Origin: Sphingomonas lacusdianchii
Lineage (GTDB): Bacteria; Pseudomonadota; Alphaproteobacteria; Sphingomonadales; Sphingomonadaceae
Assembly: GCF_022664395.1 (NCBI RefSeq)
Contig: NZ_JAKRET010000015.1
Span: forward strand, 1-64,000
DNA: 64,000 nt
Direction of reading: 5' to 3'
The notes under the pieces were generated by a model, which was not told the origin of the DNA, searched no databases, and worked only from the letters and a program-made list of their open reading frames with translations. Both the position numbers and the translations under genes were made by a program. Below are positions 51,307-59,253 of the stretch, piece by piece. How positions within the stretch are numbered: the stretch's first letter is position 1; every line of letters starts with the position of its first letter.

Positions 51307-53927
51307 TGACCGACAAGCTGATGGATCGAGCCGCCATGCCGAACGCGCGCATCATCGACGGCGATGCGGAGCGGATCGACGCCGAGCTCGCCGGGGTGGA
51401 TGTTGGCACCGACCCGTTCGTCGCCGCGGTGCGCGCGACGCGCATGCCGATGATCATCACCAACCCCCGGCTCGACGACAACCCGGTGGTGTTCGCCAAC
51501 GACGCCTTCTGCCGCCTGTCGGGCTATGCGCGCGAGGAGATTCTTGGGCGGAACTGCCGCTTCCTCCAAGGGCCGGACACCGATCCGGAGACCAAGGCGC
51601 GCGTCCGCGCCGCGGTGCAGGCGGAGCGCTCAGTCGAGTGCGACATCCGCAACTACCGCAAGGACGGCGAGCCGTTCTGGAACCGGCTGCTTCTGGCGCC
51701 GGTGAGGGATTTGGAAGGCAACCTCGCCTACTTCTTTGCCAGCCAGGTCGACGTTACGCTCGAGCGTGAGCGATTGGCGGACCTGGAGAGCAGCAACGCC
51801 GCGCTGATCGCCGAGCTCGCGGGCAAGCTGCGCGAGCAGCAGGCCAACGAGGACGAACTGCGCTTCACGCTGGAGGCCGGGCGATTTGGCGCCTGGAGCC
51901 TGGACCTCACTTCCAACGAGCTGACCACCTCGGCGACGTGTCGCGAGAACTTCGGCCGGAGCCCGGACGAGCCGTTCAGCTACGCCGAGCTGCTGGAGGC
52001 CGTGCATCCGGATGACCGGGCTCGGATGCGAGACGCGGTTGCCGCGAGCGTCGAGAACCGGACCGATTATGACATCGAGTACCGGGCGGTGACGCCGGAG
52101 GGCCGGGTCCGCTGGGTCGCGATCCGGGCGCGGCCTACCTACACCGACGACGGCGTGCCGACCCGCATGGCGGGCGTGTCGCTCGACATCACCGAGCGGA
52201 TGCGCGCCGACCGGATGCGTCGCGGCCTGGTCGAGCTGTCGGACGCGTTCCGCGATCTCGACGACAGCGCCGACATCTCGTTCACCGCTGGCCGCATACT
52301 GGGCGAGGCGCTCGACGTCGACCGCGCGGGCTACGGCACGGTCGACCCGGACGCGGAGACGATCACCATCGAGCGCGACTGGAACGCGCCCGGCATCCAG
52401 AGCCTCGCCGGCACGCTCAACTTCCGCGAGTACGGCTCCTACATCGAGGATCTGGTCCGCGGCGACACGGTGGTCGTCGAGGATGCCGATCGCGATCCGC
52501 GCACCGCTCCGACCGCCCACGCGCTCAAGGCCATCGCCGCCCACTCCTTCATCAACATGCCCGTCGTTGAGCAGGGCCGCACCGTGGCGCTGTTCTACCT
52601 TAATCACGGCAGCGCCCGCAGCTGGTCCGAGGACGAGGCGACGTTCCTTCGCGAGGTCGCCGACCGCACCCGGGTCGCTGTCGAGCGGCGCCGAGCGGAG
52701 CTGGCGTTGCGCGCGCTCAACGAGACGCTGGAAGCGCGTGTGGAGGAGCGCACCCGTCAGCTCGTCCAGGCGGAGGACGCGCTTAGACAGTCGCAGAAGA
52801 TGGAGGCGGTCGGCCAACTCACCGGTGGCCTGGCGCACGACTTCAACAACATGCTCACCGGCATCAGCGGCAGCCTGGAGATGATGCAGGTCCGCATCGC
52901 GCAAGGCAGGTACGACGCGATCGACCGGTACTCGAACGCCGCGCAGGGCGCGGTCAGGCGCGCGGCCGCGCTCACGCACCGGTTGCTCGCCTTCTCGCGT
53001 CGCCAGACGCTCGACCCCAAGCCCACCAACGTCAACCGGCTGGTGGTTGGGATGGAGGAGCTGGTCAGGCGCACGGTCGGCCCGTCCGTCCATCTGGAGG
53101 TGGTGGAGGCGAGCAGCCTGTGGGCGACCTGCGTCGATCCGCACCAGCTCGAGAATGCGCTCCTCAACCTGTGCATCAACGCGCGCGACGCCATGCCCGA
53201 TGGCGGCCGGCTGACGATCGAGACGGCCAACAAGTGGTTCGACGACCGCTCCGCGGCCGAGCAGGACCTGTCGCCCGGCCAGTACGTGTCGCTGTGCGTC
53301 TCCGACACCGGCACCGGCATGACCCGCGACGTGATCGCCAAGGCGTTCGACCCGTTCTTCACCACCAAGCCGCTCGGCGAGGGCACCGGGCTCGGGCTGT
53401 CGATGATCTACGGCTTCGCGCGCCAGTCGGGCGGACAGGTCCGCATCTACTCCGAAGTGGGCCAGGGCACGACCATGTGCCTCTACCTGCCCCGATACGA
53501 CGGCGAAACCGTCGCGGAGGCACATGACGGCCCGACGACGCTGGAGGTGCCCTCAAGCGACGGCGAGGTGGTCCTGGTCATCGACGACGAACCGACCATC
53601 CGCATGCTGGTGGGCGAGGTGCTGGCGGAGGGAGGATATTCCACCATTGAGGCGTCGGACGGGCCGTCGGGCCTGCGCATCCTGCAATCCGACGCCCGCA
53701 TCGATCTGCTGATCACCGACGTCGGCCTGCCTGGCGGCCTGAACGGGCGCCAGGTCGCCGACGCCGCGCGGCTCGTCCGGCCGAACCTGAAAATCCTGTT
53801 CATAACCGGCTATGCGGAGAACGCCGTCGTCGGCAACGGCCAGCTCGACCGCGACATGTCCATCGTCACCAAGCCGTTCCAGATGGAGACGCTGGCGCGC
53901 AAGATCCGGGAAGCGCTGGTCGGTTGA
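51306..53927 (+). CDS. LOV-domain hybrid histidine kinase (blue-light photoreceptor type), 873 aa
   Basis: Domains in order: LOV/PAS at about residues 35-150 with the flavin-adduct motif GRNCRFLQG (Cys84); a second PAS at about 180-300 (FTLEAGRFGAWSLDL); GAF at about 310-460 (FRDLDDSADISFTAG... EQGRTVALFYLN); a coiled-coil; HisKA with GGLAHDFNNMLTGI (His511); HATPase with NLCINARDAMPDGG and GEGTGLGLSMIYGF; and a receiver domain with VIDDEP and the phospho-acceptor ITDVGLPGG (Asp805). It has no transmembrane segment, so it is cytosolic. Blue light would trigger the Cys-flavin adduct and change kinase activity. It is coupled to tnpR by a 1-bp overlap. The target is unknown. Confidence 0.93.
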   Translation: MTDKLMDRAAMPNARIIDGDAERIDAELAGVDVGTDPFVAAVRATRMPMIITNPRLDDNPVVFANDAFCRLSGYAREEILGRNCRFLQGPDTDPETKARVRAAVQAERSVECDIRNYRKDGEPFWNRLLLAPVRDLEGNLAYFFASQVDVTLERERLADLESSNAALIAELAGKLREQQANEDELRFTLEAGRFGAWSLDLTSNELTTSATCRENFGRSPDEPFSYAELLEAVHPDDRARMRDAVAASVENRTDYDIEYRAVTPEGRVRWVAIRARPTYTDDGVPTRMAGVSLDITERMRADRMRRGLVELSDAFRDLDDSADISFTAGRILGEALDVDRAGYGTVDPDAETITIERDWNAPGIQSLAGTLNFREYGSYIEDLVRGDTVVVEDADRDPRTAPTAHALKAIAAHSFINMPVVEQGRTVALFYLNHGSARSWSEDEATFLREVADRTRVAVERRRAELALRALNETLEARVEERTRQLVQAEDALRQSQKMEAVGQLTGGLAHDFNNMLTGISGSLEMMQVRIAQGRYDAIDRYSNAAQGAVRRAAALTHRLLAFSRRQTLDPKPTNVNRLVVGMEELVRRTVGPSVHLEVVEASSLWATCVDPHQLENALLNLCINARDAMPDGGRLTIETANKWFDDRSAAEQDLSPGQYVSLCVSDTGTGMTRDVIAKAFDPFFTTKPLGEGTGLGLSMIYGFARQSGGQVRIYSEVGQGTTMCLYLPRYDGETVAEAHDGPTTLEVPSSDGEVVLVIDDEPTIRMLVGEVLAEGGYSTIEASDGPSGLRILQSDARIDLLITDVGLPGGLNGRQVADAARLVRPNLKILFITGYAENAVVGNGQLDRDMSIVTKPFQMETLARKIREALVG

Positions 53928-54141
53928 CGACCTGTCGCGCCGGCTTCCGTGACGACCGGCTTCAGGCTACATTTTCAGCCTTCTCTCCCCGGGCTCTAGT
54001 TAGACGCGGGATTCACCGGCGAGCAGCTTTCGCGCGTGCTCCACAAGGCGATCACAGAGCCAAGAAGAGGGATGCCAGGTCTTAACAAGGTTAAGATTTC
54101 GAAATATGTATCGTTTCTGAACGGGGACATGGAGGAAGGCC

Positions 54142-54309
54142 ATGACCAAGGACGATATCATCTACTTTCAACGTCGCGCCCAAGCCGAATTGGAGCTGGC
54201 GCGACAGGCGACCAAACCGGAAGTGGTGGCGGCGCATCATCAGCTCGCCGAAGCCTATCTCGACCGCATCGCTTCGGGAGCACCCGCAAGGCAGAACGAA
54301 CATGCTTGA
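54142..54309 (+). CDS. Small hypothetical protein, 55 aa
   Basis: ATG 54142 follows a strong GGAGGAAGGCC. The peptide MTKDDIIYFQRRAQAELELA continues into HHQLAEAYLDRIASG, a short helical hairpin of a kind common as tiny genes in sphingomonads. The stop overlaps the crp/fnr gene by 8 bp, so the two are co-translated. The 210 bp upstream, after the kinase, should hold the promoter. The function is unknown. Confidence 0.65.
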   Translation: MTKDDIIYFQRRAQAELELARQATKPEVVAAHHQLAEAYLDRIASGAPARQNEHA

Positions 54310-55063
54310 GGAGGTCAGGTCTGCCACCAGGGCATCGCATCCACGTTCGCCCGAAGCAACGCTGCTGGGAACGCGATTAGCCGCTTCGCCCTTTCTGTCG
54401 AGCGAGGAGCGGCACGCGCTTGAGAGCATCACGCTTCCTCCGAGGTCGATTGCAGCCTATAAGGACTTGTTGCGGCAGTGCGAGCCTGCCCACCACGTCG
54501 AGATTCTGATCGAGGGGTGGGCCTGCCGCTACAAGACGACGCGGGAGGGTCACCGTCAGATCGTGGCATTGCTGATCCCCGGTGACGTCGCGAACCTAGA
54601 TACGTCGCTATTCACGCGATCGAATTATTCGGCGCGGACGCTCACAGCGGCAAAGACCATTTCCGTCGCACGAGATCGCATCTCTTCCCTTGCAGAGCAG
54701 CACATCGGCATCGCCAAGACGTTGGCGTGGCTCGCGATGCGTGAGAATGCGATTCTAAGCCAATGGGCGCTGTGCCTTGGGCGGTTATCGGCCAGGCAGC
54801 GGCTGGCGCACCTGTTATGCGAGCTGAGCGTGCGGCTCGGAAATGCGGTCGAGACGGAGAGCCGCTTCGAGCTGCCGCTGACGCAAGAGCAGATCGCCGA
54901 CATGCTGGGGCTGACCGCGGTTCACGTCAATCGCATGGTCCAACAGCTCCGCGCCGGGGGACTGATCGATACGCATGGGCGGGCAATGACGATTACCGAC
55001 ATGGCCGCGCTTCGACGGATCGGCGAGTTCGACCCCGCCTATCTGCATGATCAACGGGCGTGA
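54302..55063 (+). CDS. Crp/Fnr-family transcriptional regulator, 253 aa
   Basis: The N-terminal cyclic-nucleotide-binding-like barrel spans about residues 30-140 (HHVEILIEGWACRYKTTREGHRQIVALLIPGDVANL). The C-terminal winged helix includes QRLAHLLCELSVRL and LPLTQEQIADMLGLTAVHVNRMVQQLRAGGLI, the recognition helix of the family. Fnr-type cysteines are absent at the N-terminus, so it is not an iron-sulfur sensor. It starts within the end of the 55-aa gene. It may control the transposon-borne kinase genes or host targets (inference). Confidence 0.9.
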   Translation: MLEEVRSATRASHPRSPEATLLGTRLAASPFLSSEERHALESITLPPRSIAAYKDLLRQCEPAHHVEILIEGWACRYKTTREGHRQIVALLIPGDVANLDTSLFTRSNYSARTLTAAKTISVARDRISSLAEQHIGIAKTLAWLAMRENAILSQWALCLGRLSARQRLAHLLCELSVRLGNAVETESRFELPLTQEQIADMLGLTAVHVNRMVQQLRAGGLIDTHGRAMTITDMAALRRIGEFDPAYLHDQRA

Positions 55064-55243
55064 GTGGGAGCTACCAGACCGGAGTAGCCGGCGTGACGAA
55101 CGACAATCTCAACTATTGCCCGGCGTGCCCCTGAGGAGACCGAGGCAGCCTCGGCGCACGCCTGCTCGCGACAGAATATGAGGCTCAGGTTGGCGAGCTG
55201 CGCGGGCTTACTTAGGCTTGTCCGAAGCTGACGATCCGATGGC

Positions 55244-55281
55244 CTAAGCGTACGTTTTCGGGCTTCCTCTCACCGGTCCCC
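55244..55281 (-). repeat. Right terminal inverted repeat of the Tn3-family transposon
   Basis: On the minus strand it reads GGGGACCGGTGAGAG to GTACGCTTAG, matching the left end at 32 of 38 positions (differences at 4, 5, 16, 18, 36 and 38). GACAA follows at 55282-55286. Confidence 0.92.
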
Positions 55282-55341
55282 GACAAGGTGCGTCACGCGT
55301 CCCTCGTCGACGTGACGGAGCTCTGCGGGGTCCGGCGCTAA
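55282..55341 (+). pseudogene. Severed 3' end of the DNA ligase gene
   Basis: Joining the sequence across the transposon at GACAA restores the ligase frame: DKVRHASLVDVTELCGVRR then TAA at 55339-55341. A VRHASL-type ending is the normal C-terminus of LigD-type ligases. This fragment is untranslated in its present place. Confidence 0.85.
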
Positions 55342-55359
55342 CCTGCTTTCAGAACGCGA

Positions 55360-55848
55360 TCACGACCGCCTGTCGAGCCGGCTGAGCCGTGGGCGTGCGG
55401 GTAAGGAATACCTCATTCCAGCTGGCTTCGTTATGGCGTCGTCGGACCAACCAAGCCCGCTAGCCACTTGGCGATAACTGGCTGGATGAAGCCTGTCGCG
55501 GCTTGGGTAACTGGAAAGCTGCACGACGCTGTCGCGACGGGAATACGCGAGCGCGGTCACAACTGCAGCAGCCTTCCGGTTGTACGGGGCAAGCCATGTG
55601 ACGTGTCCGGCGACGAGCCGCCCCCGAAGCGCAGACAGATTTTGCATCAGCCGCGGATTGTCGGGGTCGTTCGACCCGACGGCAATAACTGCCCGTCCCG
55701 CGATAGCGCCGGCAGGCTGGGCCTGAAGCACGCGCGCCGAGGATGCGCCGACCTTGGCCTGCACTTCGCATCGGATACCCTGGGCCGCCAAAGCCGCCGC
55801 TGTACCAACGCCCGTGCTATCGCCAACGATCAGGCAGAACGGGATCAT
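55360..55848 (-). CDS. SGNH-hydrolase-like protein, 162 aa
   Basis: The start MIPFCLIVGDSTGVGTAAAL at 55848 carries the GDSxxxG block I of SGNH/GDSL hydrolases, and VIAVGSNDPDN resembles block III (GxND). A final ...SSYPSRDRLHPASYRQVA contains the D-x-x-H of block V. It could be a small lipase- or peptidoglycan-modifying esterase. The start overlaps the stop of the membrane protein gene upstream (ATGA). There is no clear signal peptide. It lies next to the tra genes and may aid cell-wall passage, which is inference. Confidence 0.65.
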   Translation of the reverse strand: MIPFCLIVGDSTGVGTAAALAAQGIRCEVQAKVGASSARVLQAQPAGAIAGRAVIAVGSNDPDNPRLMQNLSALRGRLVAGHVTWLAPYNRKAAAVVTALAYSRRDSVVQLSSYPSRDRLHPASYRQVASGLGWSDDAITKPAGMRYSLPARPRLSRLDRRS

Positions 55849-56153
55849 CCGTGACCTACCGCGAACAGCACGATGGCCAGCGACATGACGAACAGGGAGA
55901 GCCACACGGCGATCTGGCCATAGATGTGGAGAACGAGACCGACCCAGGAATAGCGCCTCCGCAGGAGGATGCCGCTGCCGACGGCCACGAAGAAGGCGAC
56001 GGTTGTGGGCATCGTGATCGAGGGCGAGCGGCTGAGCGAGGCTTCCGCCAACGGCATCAGGCCGATCGCCATCACCAGCATCCAGGAAAAGCCAAAGAGG
56101 GCGTGATTGCCCGCTTCAACGGCGATCTGCTTAGGCCCGTTTGAGGTTGTCAT
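55845..56153 (-). CDS. Small membrane protein, 102 aa
   Basis: Three transmembrane helices are visible: about residues 20-38 (FGFSWMLVMAIGLMPLA), 47-65 (TMPTTVAFFVAVGSGILL) and 72-99 (GLVLHIYGQIAVWLSLFVMSLAIVLF). It is the first gene of a two-gene unit with the SGNH protein. The family is unrecognised. Confidence 0.6.
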   Translation of the reverse strand: MTTSNGPKQIAVEAGNHALFGFSWMLVMAIGLMPLAEASLSRSPSITMPTTVAFFVAVGSGILLRRRYSWVGLVLHIYGQIAVWLSLFVMSLAIVLFAVGHG

Positions 56154-56194
56154 ATCGCTCCCCTCGTGCGATCATGACGGCGGAGGCGTCTGCC

Positions 56195-56395
56195 ATGATC
56201 GACCAGCAGTTCTACTATGCCACCAAGGACAGCCCGATGGGGCCGATGTACGTCATGGAGGACGATGGCGTAGCCACGCCCGATCATGTCTATCGGGACG
56301 CAGATGGCAAGCCCACCCGTGGCGGTATGATCGGCCAGGGTATCACCACGGTGATCCTGCTCGCCGGCTTCGCCTACTGCTGGTTTGCCATCTAG
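56195..56395 (+). CDS. Small membrane protein, 66 aa
   Basis: The start MIDQQFYYATKDSPMGPMYV at 56195 follows GGCGGAGGCGTCTGCC; ATGs upstream at 56141 and 56174 lack ribosome sites. A single C-terminal transmembrane helix (GQGITTVILLAGFAYCWFAI) ends the protein. It is the only plus-strand gene in this part and is convergent to traG with 5 bp between stops. The function is unknown. Confidence 0.5.
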   Translation: MIDQQFYYATKDSPMGPMYVMEDDGVATPDHVYRDADGKPTRGGMIGQGITTVILLAGFAYCWFAI

Positions 56396-56400
56396 CACGA

Positions 56401-59238
56401 TCATTCCCGAAGCTTCGGATCATGGAAGAAGCCGTGGTTCAGTCCGTCGGTGACTTCCGACTGAACCTGAGCACCGCCTTGGACGTACCCACCACGCATC
56501 ACCCGCTGGGTTTCCTGCTCGGCTTCTAGATTATCCTTGCCCACGGAAATGCGCGCTCGCGCGGCGTCTCCGTTGGGCAATGCAGGCGCCGCAGGAAGGC
56601 CATTGAGGCCATGCGGGTGATAACGCGCGGCAACATCCGCCTCGGTCGATACAGGCGGAGGCGCGACCTGCACCAGGTCTGGGGTCTCAAGACGATCCGA
56701 AACCTGATCGTAGATAGCCTGCCGACGTTCTGCGAGGAACTGAGAGACCATAGCATCACGGGTCTGCCGCTGCTGCGCCGTGAGCGACACTTCGTGCAGA
56801 GCAGGGGCGTTGAGACCGGGGTGCTCGCGAGCTTCTTGGCGATACCAATCGGCGAGCTCCTGGCTGAGATTGACGCTCATCTGCATGCCGTTGTTCTCGG
56901 CGAAGTTCGCATCATTGGTCAGTTGCTCGGCGAGCTCATGAAGCTTTCGAGCACGCTGCTCGTGCACATAGGCGCGAGCACGCGCGTCTTCCTGGCTGAC
57001 TGACGAGGTCGAATCCGATGACGACCGCGAGAACGTCGAGCTACGGCTAAAGGTGCTCGAGGACGTCCCAGCGCTGTCTCCGTTGGAATGTTCGTCGCGA
57101 GAGCCGGTGTTCTGGCTGCTGCTATAATCGTCAGACCGGGAACGATCGGTGTTGTGGGTAAGGCCGTCGCGCTGGCTGCCGGTCCAAGATACACCGCCTT
57201 TGATCTGCGGAATGGGCAGTGCACCCAGCGCGCGACCGACGCGACCCTTCGGCGTTCCGCCCACCTGGCCATCGCCAGATCCGCCGCTCCCCACTCCTCC
57301 GCCGATACTGATCCCGCCTTGGGTAAGACGAACGGTCTCGGCACCACGGCTGTGGCTATCGGATACCCGCTGGCTCTGGCCGGTCGACGAGCGCTCTTCC
57401 GTCCCGGATGAGGTCGAGCCGGTGTTCCGGTCGAAGGTCTCCAGCGACGTGCCGGTCTGTCCACCCTGTCCAATCTCGAAACCCGAGGACATGCTCGTCG
57501 AGCGTCCGAAGGAGCTGCGATCGGTATGCGTCGTCGTGAGAGAGGCCGCGGCTGCTTCTTCCTCGCTACGGGCTGCTCGCTCGACCAAGCTGGCCTGCTG
57601 CCGCATCTCGGCGACATAGCCGCTGGTCATCGTTGGTTGCATCGGCAGACGCGAGATCGCTCCCGTCGTGTCCGTCACTACGGCCCCGCTCGCCTTGTAG
57701 CTGTTGATGGCGCCGTTACCCTCATGGACATTGAAGCTGTTTGCGCCGGTCGTGTACGACGACAGATCCGACCAAGCGTTGCTCTGACGCATGTTCGACG
57801 TCGAGTTCGCGAAGCTGGTGTTGCCATAGGAGTAGTTGCCCGTCGTCTGCTCCAGCGCCGCGGCCTCGGCCGCGTTCTGCGCCGGGGCAAGGATCGACGT
57901 CGCTTGACCCGAGATCCCCATCGCGCCGCGAGCCAAGCCGCCCGCGATGAAGGGCACGCTCATGAGCATGAACCCGGCGATCGTGGCGGTCTCCGCGTTG
58001 ACCGCCCCAATGCCGGCGACGGTCCCGAGACTTAGACCACCATCCGACATGCTCGCCGATGCGGCCGTGGCCCGCGTCATGCAGATCATGTGGAGGATGA
58101 CGTACAACGGACCCCATGCCGCCAAGTAGAAGAAGCCGGTAAGATAACCCTTCAAAGCTCCCACGCCGGTTTGGGGCATCAGGAACAGAGGGAAGATCAC
58201 CGGGAACATGGCGTAGAAGACGACCGTCAGGACGATGTTGAGGATCGGCACCCACGACATCGCCTGTTGCGCGATCGAGTTGTAGGTGTTCCGCGCCTGG
58301 ATGTCCGCGCGGGTGGTCGCGAAGGTATCGATCGAGGCGCCCCCTGGACCACCGGCCATGCCGTCGCGGGCCTGCATGAAGGCATTGATGGCCGTATTCT
58401 GGCGCATCGTCGCAACGTAGTCGCTGCTCGCGTTCGTGAACGCCTGGTTCGCGATCGGAACGTCCTGCTTCAGCTTGGCGACGGCTTCCGCCGTTGTCAG
58501 CTTAGGATAGGTCTTCTTCGCCCAGTCAGCGGTCTCTGCCTCGATCTGAGCTGGCCACCTGTTGGAAAGATACTCGTAGGCGTTTCGACACGTCACGATG
58601 CTGCTGGTGATCGCTCCGCCCGACTTGTCGATCCACGGCTGCGCCCGAGCGGCCGAGCCGGGGCCAAGGTCCGTCCAAAGGTCCTTCGACTTAGCGAGGT
58701 CGGTCAACGACTTCTGGTAGAGCAGTATATCCCCGAAGACGCAGTTTTTCATGTGCGCTTCGAGATTGGCCGCGAACTCGGCATCGTGAATGTAAAAGTT
58801 GCGGGTCGCGTCAAAGAGCCGCGAGCCATAGATCATGCCGTTGGTGGTGTAGCTGAGCTGGCTCGGCATCACGAACACGGTTTCGGCCGTGCGGGTCAGC
58901 CAGTCACCGACTTGGCTCGTGAAGCTCGCGATCACCCCTAGACCGAGTGGGACATTCGCTACCGTCGCCGGCGCGAGAGAGGGGTTCACCCGGTCCGTCA
59001 CCTTGATGGTGACGGTCGGCACCATGAGGCACATGTAGATCAGGGTCGCGCCGATGAACCAGTTCATCCAGACACGAAAGTTCATCGTGAAGGCAACCGC
59101 CAGAAGCGAGTAGATGAGCCCGAGGACCATCACGACCTTGATGAGGGACTTGTACCCTCCGCCACCCGTCCACGCCGCTACGGCGTTGAAGGTGTTGACG
59201 ATATATTCGCCGCCGCCAATCGTGAAGACCTCGAGCAT
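56401..59238 (-). CDS. traG: Mating-pair stabilisation protein TraG, 945 aa
   Basis: An inner-membrane protein of the F-type type IV secretion system, needed for pilus assembly and mating-pair stabilisation. The N-terminal third is membrane-embedded: MLEVFTIGGGEYIVNTFNAVAAWTGGGGYKSLIK then several hydrophobic spans (VMVLGLIYSLLAVAFTM; WFIGATLIYMCLMV) and further helices near residues 330-440. The C-terminal half is a long periplasmic Ser/Thr/Gly-rich region with repeated SSSTFSRSSTFSRSS-type stretches. The length is close to F TraG (938). It lies 15 bp after traH. Confidence 0.93.
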   Translation of the reverse strand: MLEVFTIGGGEYIVNTFNAVAAWTGGGGYKSLIKVVMVLGLIYSLLAVAFTMNFRVWMNWFIGATLIYMCLMVPTVTIKVTDRVNPSLAPATVANVPLGLGVIASFTSQVGDWLTRTAETVFVMPSQLSYTTNGMIYGSRLFDATRNFYIHDAEFAANLEAHMKNCVFGDILLYQKSLTDLAKSKDLWTDLGPGSAARAQPWIDKSGGAITSSIVTCRNAYEYLSNRWPAQIEAETADWAKKTYPKLTTAEAVAKLKQDVPIANQAFTNASSDYVATMRQNTAINAFMQARDGMAGGPGGASIDTFATTRADIQARNTYNSIAQQAMSWVPILNIVLTVVFYAMFPVIFPLFLMPQTGVGALKGYLTGFFYLAAWGPLYVILHMICMTRATAASASMSDGGLSLGTVAGIGAVNAETATIAGFMLMSVPFIAGGLARGAMGISGQATSILAPAQNAAEAAALEQTTGNYSYGNTSFANSTSNMRQSNAWSDLSSYTTGANSFNVHEGNGAINSYKASGAVVTDTTGAISRLPMQPTMTSGYVAEMRQQASLVERAARSEEEAAAASLTTTHTDRSSFGRSTSMSSGFEIGQGGQTGTSLETFDRNTGSTSSGTEERSSTGQSQRVSDSHSRGAETVRLTQGGISIGGGVGSGGSGDGQVGGTPKGRVGRALGALPIPQIKGGVSWTGSQRDGLTHNTDRSRSDDYSSSQNTGSRDEHSNGDSAGTSSSTFSRSSTFSRSSSDSTSSVSQEDARARAYVHEQRARKLHELAEQLTNDANFAENNGMQMSVNLSQELADWYRQEAREHPGLNAPALHEVSLTAQQRQTRDAMVSQFLAERRQAIYDQVSDRLETPDLVQVAPPPVSTEADVAARYHPHGLNGLPAAPALPNGDAARARISVGKDNLEAEQETQRVMRGGYVQGGAQVQSEVTDGLNHGFFHDPKLRE

Positions 59239-59253
59239 GATCCCGTTCCCCGC

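Larger units (their letters stand above)
47484..55281. mobile_element. Tn3-family transposon, 7.8 kb, carrying a LOV kinase and Crp/Fnr regulator
   Basis: The two ends are 38-bp inverted repeats (32 of 38 identical) and the element is bounded on both sides by GACAA (47479-47483 and 55282-55286), a 5-bp target duplication. Contents are tnpA (minus), a res region, tnpR (plus), a LOV hybrid histidine kinase, a 55-aa gene and a crp/fnr-type gene (all plus). Everything needed for transposition appears intact. The insertion point is inside the ligase gene, 18 codons before its original stop. Confidence 0.93.

Noticed and set aside
51630..53525. A 631-codon open frame on the minus strand opposite the LOV kinase.
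   Set aside because: It is a shadow frame of GC-rich coding DNA; it has no domain, and the opposite strand has an unmistakable multidomain kinase.
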